In this document: positions 1-8,750 of the stretch, piece by piece
Layout of the letters: every line of letters starts with the position of its first letter
Numbering within the stretch: the stretch's first letter is position 1
Origin: JARIHC01 sp035546975
GTDB lineage: Bacteria > Patescibacteriota > Saccharimonadia > Saccharimonadales > UBA4665
Length of the DNA: 64,000 bases
Direction of reading: 5' to 3'
Assembly (NCBI GenBank): GCA_035546975.1
Contig: DASZVS010000009.1
Coordinates: 1 to 64,000, forward strand
Translations under genes and position numbers: made by a program
Notes under the pieces: generated by a model
Seen by the model: only the letters and a program-made list of their open reading frames with translations
The model's database searches: none
Told to the model about the DNA's origin: nothing

Positions 1-1194
1 GGCGTTATTTATGTCGTTTTGGTTGACGACCAGAACGATGTTGTCGGTGCCCCCGCTTGCTGATCCCGTCGAGCTTATATCGGAGCGGCCCGCCACAGCA
101 AATGAGCTACCGCCAGGTGTGTTGTAGCTAGAGCCACCTGCTTGCGCGGCAATGGGCGTCTGGCTGCTAGCTTGGTAAGTTATGCAGCCGTGCTTGTTAT
201 TATCACCGCTCGTGCTGAAAGTTGTATCTTGCTGAGTGATAAAGGTGTTGCCATTGGCAGTTAAGCCTGTTCCCGCTGGCACATCATCAGGAAATTGAGA
301 GCCTCCGCACTCTTGAGCGGTCATTGTAACACTGCCGCTGGCTTTATTACCGTGGTTTTTCTGGCCGGTAGTCGGGACTTGCTGGGAATATGTCTTCTGC
401 ACGGTGGCCGTTTTAGCGGGCAAAGTAGGCGTATCGGAATTCGTGTCGGCCTGGGTTTCAGCGGTTGATAAGTTGAAATCGAGGTTAACTGGCACATTGG
501 TGGCATCGGTCTTAATGCTGATAGTGGCTTTTGGCAGAATGATCAGGCAAAGGATAATGCCGATAATGAGCAATACCAAAATAATTCCGCCGAAAATGAG
601 CCGTTTGCGGAATTTGCCGAAATTGGGAATCTTGAACTTGCTGCCGCCCTCTTTGCCTTTGTCTTTTGCAGCTTTGGCAGCCCCTGCTCCAGCCGCCGCC
701 GCACCGGCGCGAGTAGGCTTTTTGGACGGAGATGCGGCTTTGGCAGCATCTTCAGCCGGTTCGTCATCATCAAGTTCAACCGTTTCGACGCCATTTTGCG
801 GTGGTGGCGGCCCTGCGAGCTGGCCGACTGGTTGGTCACCTGCTGAATCCTTGGTGATTTCACCGCTTTCATTAATAGCTTCCTCGGCAGCGGTTTCGAG
901 CTGCGGCGCCGTGGGTATTTCAGGCTTGCTGGTAAGGGTTTTTGCCACATGAATGCCGGCAGCTCCGGCCAGCGGCATAAGCCCGGCTTCGGAGGTAATG
1001 AGGACGAGGTTCTTGTCTGCGCTATCAGCTGCCCGCTTTAGCAGTTTCATATTTACAACGCTTTGGAAAACGCCGGCGCGTTTCGGCAAAACCAATGCCA
1101 CGACCTTGCCGGAACTGCCGCGCACCTTATCTATGATGCCGGTGATTTCGTCGTCGATGTCTACGTAGATGGTGTCTTTGCTGTTGTTTGCCAT
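1..1194 (-). CDS. Baseplate J/gp47-like membrane protein, 3' end beyond window
   Basis: I read an open frame from ATG at 1194 to the window edge (398 codons, no stop). Residues 1-90 look like a small globular domain, 95-195 are acidic/Ala-Pro rich, one membrane segment lies near 199-220, and an extracellular Thr/Gly/Asn-rich part follows. This arrangement, including a stretch on the pattern KASGSVTM...VPAGTGLTANGNTFIT, matches my memory of CPR proteins annotated baseplate J/gp47 family; I cannot check it by search. It starts 11 bases after the FtsA/PilM-like gene, so the two form an operon. The pair suggests an envelope-spanning apparatus, but the function is unknown. Plus-strand frames in this region are antisense shadows. 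Confidence 0.72.
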   Translation of the reverse strand, partial: MANNSKDTIYVDIDDEITGIIDKVRGSSGKVVALVLPKRAGVFQSVVNMKLLKRAADSADKNLVLITSEAGLMPLAGAAGIHVAKTLTSKPEIPTAPQLETAAEEAINESGEITKDSAGDQPVGQLAGPPPPQNGVETVELDDDEPAEDAAKAASPSKKPTRAGAAAAGAGAAKAAKDKGKEGGSKFKIPNFGKFRKRLIFGGIILVLLIIGIILCLIILPKATISIKTDATNVPVNLDFNLSTAETQADTNSDTPTLPAKTATVQKTYSQQVPTTGQKNHGNKASGSVTMTAQECGGSQFPDDVPAGTGLTANGNTFITQQDTTFSTSGDNNKHGCITYQASSQTPIAAQAGGSSYNTPGGSSFAVAGRSDISSTGSASGGTDNIVLVVNQNDINNA

Positions 1195-1205
1195 ATCGGT
1201 TCTAC

Positions 1206-2552
1206 TTATACGCTTAACATTCTATCAATTCTGTCACGGATTGACCCGCCGCCTTCATTAAACTGCATGGTATCCATGCCGACGCGGAGCAGGCCCATGG
1301 CAGTAATGAACGTGTGGTCAGTTACATCGCCGGTTAAGTCACGAATACCGGAAACTTGGTCGGGCCGGATGTGGTGTACGCTCGGCTTGCGGGTAAACGG
1401 CAAATTCTTATACCAATCAGTCTGAAGCCGGTCCATAAGAATGTCGAGCGAAGAGCCGCCGCCGCAGAGAAACATGCGGTGCGGCAGGTGATCGAGCTTG
1501 GTAAATTCGCTGAGCGCCAGCTCTATGCCGCCAATCCATGTATCTGCTGTCTTACCGAGCGCCGATTCTACGGCCGGGCGTTTCTGGACCGGGACTTTAT
1601 TGGTGCTCAGGCCGACTTTCAGCTCTTCGGCCTGCTCAAACGGCACGGAAAGATCACGCTCCACGGCATGCGTATAGGCGCGGCCGCCAATACCGAACAT
1701 CTTGGTACCTTGCACACCGCCTTCATTGATAACGGCGATATCAGTCGTGCCGCCGCCGACATCCATAAGAATAGCGCTCAAGTTCTGGTTCGGATTATTG
1801 CCAATTACAGCGCGCGACACAGCAAACGGTTCTGCAGCTACCGCCAATAGATCGAGGTCGAGTTCTTGGGCGGTTTTTTCGAGCGCGCCAATATGAATCA
1901 TCGGCGCAAAGGCCGTATACAGCTGCACGACGACGTCTTTACCCTGGAACCCGATAGGGTTCGTGACCGGATAGCCGTCAATCTCGATACTCACCAACGC
2001 GCTGTTCACCAAGCGGACTTCTACTTCTTTGCCGCCGAGTTCCCAGGCCAGTTCTTGTTTGGCTCTTGCCTGGGCGCGCTCTTGCACTAGGTTGATTATC
2101 TTTTCCATTTCACTGATATCGAGCGGCTTGGTAGGATGCCGCCGCGCCACACGGACAGTGGTAGTAGTGCCCTTTACCAGTTCGCCCGCAATACCTATGA
2201 TGGCGGTGCGGACGCTGACATTCGCTTCTCCTTCAGCCTGGTTCAGGGCTTTATCGCAGTTCTCAACAACGGCGGCGATGTCGGCAATGGCGCCGGCCTG
2301 CATGTCGGTTAAGGCTTGGTGCTGCCGCCCAACGCCAATGATTTCAACGGTACCATCTTCGTGGATTTGGCCGATTAGGGCTTTCACGAATTCCGTACCG
2401 ACATCCAGGGCTACCAGATACTGGTCGCCGCTATTGCCGCCCTTGGCCGTTCTTTCGCGGGCGGCGGTAGAAGCTCTAGATGCGCCCGCTTTAGCTTTTT
2501 CGGCGGCTTTCTGAGCCGCTTTTGCACTAACGCTTTTCAACTTCTGAAGCAT
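1206..2552 (-). CDS. FtsA/PilM-like actin-fold ATPase
   Basis: About 448 aa. A basic, Ala-rich 45-residue N-terminal tail precedes an actin-fold domain: phosphate-1-like YLVALDVGTEFVKALIG near 47, phosphate-2-like LMDVGGGTTDIAVI near 260, and an adenosine-type FLCGGGSSL motif near 355. FtsA anchors the FtsZ ring and PilM anchors type IV pilus inner-membrane proteins; the sequence alone does not decide between them. It lies upstream of the baseplate-J-like protein. Two ATGs are possible (2558 and 2552). I chose 2552 because the extended -10 box at 2560-2568 ends exactly 7 nt before it, as in many leaderless genes here, and there is no Shine-Dalgarno. Confidence 0.75.
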   Translation of the reverse strand: MLQKLKSVSAKAAQKAAEKAKAGASRASTAARERTAKGGNSGDQYLVALDVGTEFVKALIGQIHEDGTVEIIGVGRQHQALTDMQAGAIADIAAVVENCDKALNQAEGEANVSVRTAIIGIAGELVKGTTTTVRVARRHPTKPLDISEMEKIINLVQERAQARAKQELAWELGGKEVEVRLVNSALVSIEIDGYPVTNPIGFQGKDVVVQLYTAFAPMIHIGALEKTAQELDLDLLAVAAEPFAVSRAVIGNNPNQNLSAILMDVGGGTTDIAVINEGGVQGTKMFGIGGRAYTHAVERDLSVPFEQAEELKVGLSTNKVPVQKRPAVESALGKTADTWIGGIELALSEFTKLDHLPHRMFLCGGGSSLDILMDRLQTDWYKNLPFTRKPSVHHIRPDQVSGIRDLTGDVTDHTFITAMGLLRVGMDTMQFNEGGGSIRDRIDRMLSV

Positions 2553-2559
2553 ATGCATT

Positions 2560-2577
2560 ATTTTACCACAGTGGTAA
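2560..2577 (-). promoter_or_regulatory. Extended -10 promoter plus inverted repeat for the FtsA/PilM-like gene
   Basis: On the minus strand TGGTAAAAT (2568-2560) is followed after 7 nt by ATG. It overlaps a perfect inverted repeat, TTACCAC-N-GTGGTAA (2563-2577), which could be an operator. No Shine-Dalgarno lies between box and start. Confidence 0.55.
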
Positions 2578-2642
2578 CTGAGGAAGCGCTGAAAAAATTA
2601 CTCCTGTTCATAACTGTAAGTATCAAGCATAAGGATTATATT

Positions 2643-2651
2643 TGCTATATT
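2643..2651 (+). promoter_or_regulatory. Extended -10 (TGCTATATT) of the APH-fold kinase gene
   Basis: TGC at 2643-2645 and TATATT at 2646-2651 end 8 nt before ATG at 2660. This predicts a leaderless transcript and decides the start against the in-frame TTG at 2642, which would lie inside the promoter. Confidence 0.55.
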
Positions 2652-2659
2652 ACCTATAT

Positions 2660-3622
2660 ATGCACGATAAAATTAAACATCTCATCGATATGCTGGACAT
2701 CGGAAAACTTGAGTCCTTTTCCTGGTTGGGTAGTGGTTACGTATCCCACGCTTACGAAGTGAGGACTTCATCGGGTGCATATGTATTGCTAGAACAGAAA
2801 AAAGGCGCGGGTAGCAGCGCGGACTACACCTACCAATATGCCGTTTTGAAATGTCTCGAAAACAAAAAATACCGCCATGCCCCTAAGCCAATTTACCTGA
2901 GCAGCGACGGAAAAACCCTCTTACTTACAAAGGTTCAGGGCAAGGCGCTAAACAAATTGCGCGACGTCTCTAATGAAGATAAGAAAACCATCGCTATAAA
3001 CGTGGCAGACGCGCTCATGGCGCTGCAAACTATTCACCCAAAGGATGTCGAGCAAGCACTGAAGGCCTTCGGTTTAGAGATGCCCGCCGCCATGAACGAT
3101 GCTAGCGGATGGGATAAATATGTAATCAACACTTTCTATCCGTATAAAGATTCCGCGCCTGAGGATGCCCAAGCAGCATGGATAGAAAAGCAAATTGACG
3201 GATTTAAGCGCCCAAATCCCATCCCAAAAAATCTATATTTTGAGCACGGGGATCCCAATGGTGAGAATACGCTGATCGGGCCGGACCTTAGCGTAACCTT
3301 TATTGATTGGGAACTTGCCGGATTTTTCAAATATGCTGAAAACGGACAAGACTACGAGCTTTCTTATATCATGAATGATGTACCCCTGATGAATGAGCTT
3401 CGAGACGACGTATTAGAATATGTAGCTAAAAAACAAGGGCTAGAGCTGGATCATTTCAAAAGTATTATTTTCAAAAGGCGTAATGTTACAAAAATAGGGG
3501 ACATAGCTTGGGCGTTTATGATGTATACGAAAGCATCAAACGGGAATGCTCCCGATAAGCCTGAGGTTTACAAGAAAGTCCTCGATACAAGGATCAAAGA
3601 ATACAAGAGCGAGTTCGTTTAG
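2660..3622 (+). CDS. Aminoglycoside/choline phosphotransferase-fold kinase
   Basis: 320 aa, APH family. A small ATP lobe (LGSGYVSHAYEV near 18-30) leads to a catalytic loop with the Brenner motif HGDPNGEN near 195 and the metal-binding FIDWE near 212; both are intact, so an active kinase is likely. The substrate cannot be told; the fold includes kinases for choline, ethanolamine, small sugars and aminoglycosides. The gene stands alone between the divergent FtsA/PilM-like gene and convergent alaS, whose end is only 4 bp away. The TTG at 2642 with AAGGA before it is an alternative start. Confidence 0.75.
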   Translation: MHDKIKHLIDMLDIGKLESFSWLGSGYVSHAYEVRTSSGAYVLLEQKKGAGSSADYTYQYAVLKCLENKKYRHAPKPIYLSSDGKTLLLTKVQGKALNKLRDVSNEDKKTIAINVADALMALQTIHPKDVEQALKAFGLEMPAAMNDASGWDKYVINTFYPYKDSAPEDAQAAWIEKQIDGFKRPNPIPKNLYFEHGDPNGENTLIGPDLSVTFIDWELAGFFKYAENGQDYELSYIMNDVPLMNELRDDVLEYVAKKQGLELDHFKSIIFKRRNVTKIGDIAWAFMMYTKASNGNAPDKPEVYKKVLDTRIKEYKSEFV

Positions 3623-3626
3623 CTTT

Positions 3627-5576
3627 TTATGCCAATACGGCTTTGATGCGTCGGATGCCAGCCGAGCTAGCTTCTTCTTTAGTGATTTTGAAACGTTTAC
3701 CGCCTTCGCTCAGCTGGCCGGTATGATCGACGTGCGGGCCGCCGCAAATTTCCAAGCTTGCGATATGATCACCTTCGCCCATTTGGTACACCTTAACCGT
3801 ATCACCATAGCGCTCGCCGAACGGGCCGATGGCGCCCATATCTAGCGCTTCCTGGGTCGGATATTCTTTGAATGAAACGGGCAGGTCTTCATCGATCCAT
3901 TTATTCACCAAATCTTCAGCCTTGCTGATTTCTTCCGGTGTCATTTTGCGGTCGAGATTGAAGTCGAATCTGAGCCGTTCCTCGGTGATATTGCTGCCGT
4001 GTTGGCGGAGTTCGGGCCCGAAAATTTCTCTTAGTGCAGATTGCAGCAAGTGCGTAGCGGTGTGATATTTTTTGTGCTGCAAAGTCTGGCCGCCCAAGCC
4101 GCCTTTGAACACGCCCTTACCGGCTGTTTGGCTTCGTTTTCGCTGCTCTTCCATTAACTGGTTAAACTCCTCGTCAGCGTTTTTAGCTAATGGAATATCT
4201 CGTTTGAACGCCTCTTCTTTAGTGAGCTCAACCGGGAAGCCGTAGGTGTCGTAAAGCTTAAAGATTAGTTCGCCATTAACCTCATTTATATCCTTTTTAA
4301 CTGAGCCACCAATTGTATCTTCACCTCCAATCACAGACACGCCTATAGTGAAGGGGCGCGTCCATCTTTCGAATTGCTGTAAACCTTTGCGCAACGTTTG
4401 GCGGAAAACTTTTTCTTCTTTCACGAGCGTTTCAATGACCTCATTGCGTTTGGCGGCAACTTCTGGAAAATCATCCTTGTATAAATCTGCAATTACAGGC
4501 ACAACTTGCTCGAGGAAGTTCTGCTCCACGCCAAGCTCAAACGCGAAGCGAATAGCCCGGCGCAGCAGCCGGCGCATGACATAGCCCTGCTCTTTATTGC
4601 TCGGTTTTACGCCGTCGACAGCCAGGAAAGTGGCTGCACGGAGATGGTCGGTAATCACGCGCATGCTTTCGGTATGGCTCTCGTAATTTTTGCCGGAAAT
4701 TGCTTCGAGCTTCTGAATAATCGGCTTCATTAGGCTGATCTGGAAAACATCAGGGCTGCCGAGGCTGGCGGCGGCAATCCGCTCTAGGCCGGAACCATGG
4801 TCGATGTTTGGCGCGGCCAATGGCTCAAACGTGCCTTCGGCAACCTTTTTGTAACCCATAAAGACGTTATTGCCGATTTCAAAGAAACGCGGTGAATCGC
4901 TAGCCGGATGCGGTTTGCCCCATTTTTCTTCGTCGTGGAATTCTTCACCGAAATCATAAAACATTTCAGAATCCGGGCCGCACGGGTCACCAACGAGCGT
5001 TCCGTCTTCGTCGCCGTTACGGCTCCACCAGTTTTCTTTGCCGTCATACAAAAATATTCGGCCGCCCTGCATGCCAAGTTTATCGCCGTTCTCGGCTGCG
5101 CCCAGTTCCACGACTTTTGCTTCAACGTTACGCTTTTCAAACTCCGCTTGCCATAGCCTGATCGCTTCTTCGTCGCGCGGGATATTGTATTTTTTGTTGC
5201 CAATGTAGCACGAAATGTAGACTTTTTGCGGGTCCAGGCCGACTACGTCAAACAGAAATTCCGCAATCCAGGCAATCTGTTCGGTTTTGAAATAATCGCC
5301 GAGGCTCCAGTTGCCAAGCATTTCGAAGATAGTGGTGTGCTTGTCGTCGCCAACGTCATCGATATCCTGGGCGCGCAAGCAAACTTGGCTATCCGCCAGA
5401 CGCACGCCTTCGGGATGGTCTTCGCCAAGCAAATAGGGAATCATCGGCTGCATACCGGAGCCAGTAAATAGCGTGGACGGGTCATTCAGCGGCACGAGCT
5501 GCGCACGGGGAATAATCGCGTGCCCGCGTTTTTTAAAAAAATCTAAATAAGCTTTTCGGATTTCCTGTGCTGTCAT
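3627..5576 (-). CDS. alaS: Alanine--tRNA ligase, short form without C-Ala domain
   Basis: 649 aa from MTAQEIRKAYLDFF, the typical AlaS N-terminus; the frame stays open 39 codons further but upstream of the promoter. It contains the class II catalytic core, the tRNA-recognition domain, and an editing domain with HTATH near 510 and CGGPH near 615. It stops right after the SAGIRRIKAV block, so the C-terminal C-Ala domain found in most bacterial AlaS (about 875 aa) is absent. It charges tRNA-Ala and clears Ser/Gly-tRNA-Ala. It is monocistronic, preceded by an extended -10 box 9 nt from the ATG. Confidence 0.93.
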   Translation of the reverse strand: MTAQEIRKAYLDFFKKRGHAIIPRAQLVPLNDPSTLFTGSGMQPMIPYLLGEDHPEGVRLADSQVCLRAQDIDDVGDDKHTTIFEMLGNWSLGDYFKTEQIAWIAEFLFDVVGLDPQKVYISCYIGNKKYNIPRDEEAIRLWQAEFEKRNVEAKVVELGAAENGDKLGMQGGRIFLYDGKENWWSRNGDEDGTLVGDPCGPDSEMFYDFGEEFHDEEKWGKPHPASDSPRFFEIGNNVFMGYKKVAEGTFEPLAAPNIDHGSGLERIAAASLGSPDVFQISLMKPIIQKLEAISGKNYESHTESMRVITDHLRAATFLAVDGVKPSNKEQGYVMRRLLRRAIRFAFELGVEQNFLEQVVPVIADLYKDDFPEVAAKRNEVIETLVKEEKVFRQTLRKGLQQFERWTRPFTIGVSVIGGEDTIGGSVKKDINEVNGELIFKLYDTYGFPVELTKEEAFKRDIPLAKNADEEFNQLMEEQRKRSQTAGKGVFKGGLGGQTLQHKKYHTATHLLQSALREIFGPELRQHGSNITEERLRFDFNLDRKMTPEEISKAEDLVNKWIDEDLPVSFKEYPTQEALDMGAIGPFGERYGDTVKVYQMGEGDHIASLEICGGPHVDHTGQLSEGGKRFKITKEEASSAGIRRIKAVLA

Positions 5577-5585
5577 ATCTGTTAA

Positions 5586-5594
5586 ATTGTACCA
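5586..5594 (-). promoter_or_regulatory. Extended -10 (TGGTACAAT) of alaS
   Basis: The minus-strand box ends 9 nt before the alaS ATG (5576). With initiation about 7 nt downstream of the box, the leader would be 0-3 nt. No Shine-Dalgarno is present. Confidence 0.55.
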
Positions 5595-5659
5595 GAACTG
5601 GGGTGTAGATACACCCCCTAGTATTGCTTCTTTACGCTTATGGTTGTAATGTTTAAGAT

Positions 5660-6004
5660 ATGAACTTTTTGAGGCGGCAAGAGCCGGCTTCAAAACCTGA
5701 TCTCCAGCCGGATACGGCTGAGCAAAAACGGCAAGAAATAAGCGCCGAACTGGCTGAAATACTGCAAGAACGCAGAGAAGCGTGCGAAGGCATTAGTGTA
5801 ATTGCAAGCCTTCTCTTAGAGGGAAAGAATGACGGCGAACATCCAGAAGATACAAAAGCGCGGGTAGCAGATTATCTGGGCGATCTCACATTCACGGATG
5901 ATAGAATCGATGCGCTATTTACAGAGTTATCGGCTATTAGCGCGGAGCCAGATAATGTCATCCCTTTCCCGGCCGGAAAGCTAGCTAATAATCCCGCCGC
6001 CTAA
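5660..6004 (+). CDS. Small hypothetical protein, helical and acidic
   Basis: 114 aa, not recognised. It is charged and mostly predicted helical (EQKRQEISAELAEILQERRE near 22-41), with no signal peptide or membrane segment. It is divergent from alaS (84 bp between the starts) and overlaps the 3' end of convergent mnmA by 24 bp. The upstream sequence has a TGTAAT hexamer 9 nt before the ATG and no Shine-Dalgarno. Plausible but unproven gene. Confidence 0.55.
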   Translation: MNFLRRQEPASKPDLQPDTAEQKRQEISAELAEILQERREACEGISVIASLLLEGKNDGEHPEDTKARVADYLGDLTFTDDRIDALFTELSAISAEPDNVIPFPAGKLANNPAA

Positions 6005-7012
6005 AACCTTCTCGCGGTCATATATAACGGCCGACTGGCCGGCAGCGACGCCGCGCTGCTCTTCATTGAGAACAATCATATCTCCCTGCAGCCGGCATGG
6101 TACCAGTGGTCCGCGGTAGCGCAATCGCACGCAGTATTCTTTTGATTCATTCGGCTTTTCATTGATCCAATGCACGTCTTGCAACTGGATTTCCTTGACC
6201 CACAAATCAGCATCGGCCAGATTCGTGGTTACATAAACCGTGTTCGTTTTCATGTCTTTGCGGCTGACGTAATACGGCAAGCCACCGCCGACATTCAGGC
6301 CGTGCCGCTGGCCGATAGTGTAGAAAATTGCGCCGTCGTGCTCGCCGATTTCCCGACCGTCTTGATCGATAATCGGGCCGGGCGGCTGCGGGCCGAGTTC
6401 ATGCAGCAAAAATTCTTTGATGCCGACTTTGCCGACAAAACAAATTCCCTGGCTGTCTTTTTTCTCTGCCGTCGCAAGCCCTAACTTCTTGGCCAGTTTA
6501 CGCACCTCCGGTTTTTCCATTTCGCCAATCGGCATAAGGCTTCGGGAAAGCGCATCTTCTGTTACGCGGTACAAAAAGTATGTTTGGTCTTTATTTTTAT
6601 CAATCCCTGTAAGTAGCTGGCCGTCCCTAATCCGGGCATAATGCCCAGTCGCAATCAAATCAGCGCCGTCTTCAAGTGCAGTCTCTAAGAACAGCCCGAA
6701 TTTTACCTCTTGGTTGCACATAATGTCGGGGTTTGGCGTACGGCCGGCTTTGTACTCCCGCACCATATAGTCAACAACTTTTTGGCGGTACTCTTTCTCA
6801 AAATCATACATTTTGAACGGGATATTAAGCTGTACAGCAACACGTTTTGCGTCCTGATAATCTTCTTTCCATGGGCAAACAAAACCAGGCAGATCCTGGC
6901 TCCAATTTTTCATGTACACACCAGTAACGTCATATCCCCGCTCTTTCAAAAGCGCGGCCGTAACAGACGAATCGACGCCGCCGGACATGCCGACGTATAC
7001 TTTTTTGCCCAT
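5981..7012 (-). CDS. mnmA: tRNA-specific 2-thiouridylase MnmA
   Basis: 343 aa, full length. It begins MGKKVYVGMSGGVDSS, the PP-loop that binds ATP, followed by the catalytic Cys in NPDIMCNQEVKFG near 105 and the second Cys in GICFVGKVG near 195. It adds sulfur to U34 of tRNA-Lys, Glu and Gln; tRNA-Glu(UUC) in this window is a substrate type. Sulfur probably comes from the cysteine desulfurase at 12.4-13.6 kb. The gene is transcribed alone from an extended -10 box and its 3' end overlaps the opposing small gene. Confidence 0.95.
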   Translation of the reverse strand: MGKKVYVGMSGGVDSSVTAALLKERGYDVTGVYMKNWSQDLPGFVCPWKEDYQDAKRVAVQLNIPFKMYDFEKEYRQKVVDYMVREYKAGRTPNPDIMCNQEVKFGLFLETALEDGADLIATGHYARIRDGQLLTGIDKNKDQTYFLYRVTEDALSRSLMPIGEMEKPEVRKLAKKLGLATAEKKDSQGICFVGKVGIKEFLLHELGPQPPGPIIDQDGREIGEHDGAIFYTIGQRHGLNVGGGLPYYVSRKDMKTNTVYVTTNLADADLWVKEIQLQDVHWINEKPNESKEYCVRLRYRGPLVPCRLQGDMIVLNEEQRGVAAGQSAVIYDREKVLGGGIIS

Positions 7013-7021
7013 ATCCTATCT

Positions 7022-7030
7022 ATTTTATCA
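7022..7030 (-). promoter_or_regulatory. Extended -10 (TGATAAAAT) of mnmA
   Basis: The minus-strand box ends 9 nt before the mnmA ATG (7012). An AGG occurs in the spacer but too close to the ATG for a normal Shine-Dalgarno. Confidence 0.5.
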
Positions 7031-7047
7031 AAAATAACAGGGGTACG

Positions 7048-7446
7048 CTAGACATCAAGAAAGACAATGACTTCATCGGCTTTGACATGCATGATGCCGC
7101 CGGAAATAACGATTTTTTGCTCGCCCTGCCCTGTGGTCCTGATAATAAGCTCGCAGGCATTAAGCAGCGATATAAAATTATGGTGGCGCGGCAATATATC
7201 GAAGGGCCCGGTAGCATTTTGAGCGGAGATACTGACAGCCTGCCCATCATAGTAATCACGAAAAGGAGAATAAACCTTAACGTGCATACTGAGATTAGCT
7301 TCTTTGGTAGACCTATCAAAATCGCTTGCTGCCCGGCGCGTTTCTTTTTCAGTACGGCTTACGGGCTTAGTGTCTTGGGTATCGAAAGCTTGCTGCTGGT
7401 CAACCGCAGCCGATTGCACCGACTGCTGGTCATCCGGCGGATTCAT
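7048..7446 (-). CDS. atpC: F1F0 ATP synthase epsilon subunit, N-extended, without C-terminal hairpin
   Basis: 132 aa. The conserved epsilon beta-sandwich begins only at residue 54 (MHVKVYSPFRDYYDG) and ends around 132. The two C-terminal helices that inhibit many bacterial F1 enzymes are therefore missing, while a 53-residue charged N-terminal extension is added. The ATG overlaps the atpD stop (ATGA), which supports the long start by translational coupling. Last gene of the atpFHAGDC operon. Loss of the helices would remove epsilon inhibition of ATP hydrolysis (inference). Confidence 0.85.
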   Translation of the reverse strand: MNPPDDQQSVQSAAVDQQQAFDTQDTKPVSRTEKETRRAASDFDRSTKEANLSMHVKVYSPFRDYYDGQAVSISAQNATGPFDILPRHHNFISLLNACELIIRTTGQGEQKIVISGGIMHVKADEVIVFLDV

Positions 7447-8747
7447 ACGACAATCTCCTCAATGCTTTTAAGCGTCTCTTCCCGCGAGAAGAATTCGCCC
7501 GGAATACCATTCTGCTTCGTCATGACATGCATGTGCTGGGTAAAGTTCTCTATAAGCCGTTTTGCCTTAGCATAGTCCGCACGGTCGGCCGGGCTTAATT
7601 CATTCTCGCCGATAATGGCAATAATGCCTTTGAGCGACTCATACTTTTGCAGTAAGGCCTGGACTTGCACGCTTAGCAAGTAATGGCGCTCGCCGACTAT
7701 CTCGGGAGTAAGCAAGGATGAGGTGGTAAGGTTGAGGTCGACTGCAGGGCGGATACCTTGCTCGGCTATCTTGCGCGACAGCACGATAACGGAATCCATC
7801 TCATGCTGGATAAACTGCACCGCCGGATCGCTGACATCATCGGCCGGTACATAGATCGTCTGGACTGAGGTGATAGATCCGTTCTCATTAGAGCTCAAGC
7901 GGTCCTGCAGGATTTTTACGTCCGAAAAAATAGTAGGCTCGTAGCCGCCTTCACTCGGTACTTCGTCCATAATCGTCGCAAGTTCGTTGCGGGCCTGGAC
8001 GTAGCGGTACATGTTATCGGCGAAAAACAGGATGTCTTTCTTTTGCTCATCACGGAAAGACTCAGCAACTGTAGCCGCTGATAATCCTACGAGAGAACGT
8101 TGCACAGGGTTTTCATTCATTTGCGCAAAGAACATGCACGTATTCTGCAGCAGATCGTTTTCTTTAAGCGTAACGTATAGCTCATGGCCTTCGCGGATGC
8201 GTTCGCCAATACCTGCAAACAGCGATAGCCCGCCGCCGCTTTGGGCAATATTGTTAATGAGCTCCATGGTCAAAACCGTTTTGCCGACGCCGGCGCCACC
8301 GATAATGCCAATTTTCCGCCCTTTCACAAACGGTGTGAAAAAGTCGATTACTTTAATGCCGGTTTCCAAAATTTCGGGTTGGGAGCCACTGAAGTTAGTC
8401 GTCCGGGCCGGCACTTGCAGAATATTTTTATACCGCACATCCGGGCTGGTAAGCGGCTCTTGGCTGTCTAGGGGGTCGCCGAGCGCATTCAGTATGCGGC
8501 CGATTGTTACATCGCCTGTCGGTACTTCAATACTTTTATGCGAACGTTCAACTGTCATGCCTTTTGTTAGGCGAAGGTCGCCGCGTACATTCAGGCAAAT
8601 GGTGTCTCCGCCCGGCTCCAAATGATCAACTAGTAACTGGGTGCCGTGGCCATTCTGAACCACTATCAACTCATTCGTCTCCGGCGGGTCGTCGTCGAAA
8701 CGGGCATGCACCACAAAATCTTTTACGCTGACAAGAACGCCTGCCAT
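7443..8747 (-). CDS. atpD: F1F0 ATP synthase beta subunit
   Basis: 434 aa, slightly short for AtpB-beta (about 460-480). Walker A GGAGVGKT near 150 and the catalytic GER motif near 178 (GERIREG instead of the usual GERTREG) are present; the DELSEED loop is changed to ENELSPADR. It forms the catalytic nucleotide sites of F1 with alpha. It starts 3 bp after atpG and overlaps atpC by 4 bp in the same operon. Confidence 0.96.
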   Translation of the reverse strand: MAGVLVSVKDFVVHARFDDDPPETNELIVVQNGHGTQLLVDHLEPGGDTICLNVRGDLRLTKGMTVERSHKSIEVPTGDVTIGRILNALGDPLDSQEPLTSPDVRYKNILQVPARTTNFSGSQPEILETGIKVIDFFTPFVKGRKIGIIGGAGVGKTVLTMELINNIAQSGGGLSLFAGIGERIREGHELYVTLKENDLLQNTCMFFAQMNENPVQRSLVGLSAATVAESFRDEQKKDILFFADNMYRYVQARNELATIMDEVPSEGGYEPTIFSDVKILQDRLSSNENGSITSVQTIYVPADDVSDPAVQFIQHEMDSVIVLSRKIAEQGIRPAVDLNLTTSSLLTPEIVGERHYLLSVQVQALLQKYESLKGIIAIIGENELSPADRADYAKAKRLIENFTQHMHVMTKQNGIPGEFFSREETLKSIEEIVV

Positions 8748-8750
8748 AAC

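Noticed and set aside
404..952. 182-codon plus-strand frame with Ser/Ala-rich product
   Set aside because: It is antisense to the baseplate-J-like gene, whose minus frame is open from 1194 to the window edge and has domain structure.
2642..2660. TTG start at 2642 for the APH kinase with AAGGA upstream
   Set aside because: Possible, but the TTG sits inside a good extended -10 box whose spacing fits the ATG at 2660.
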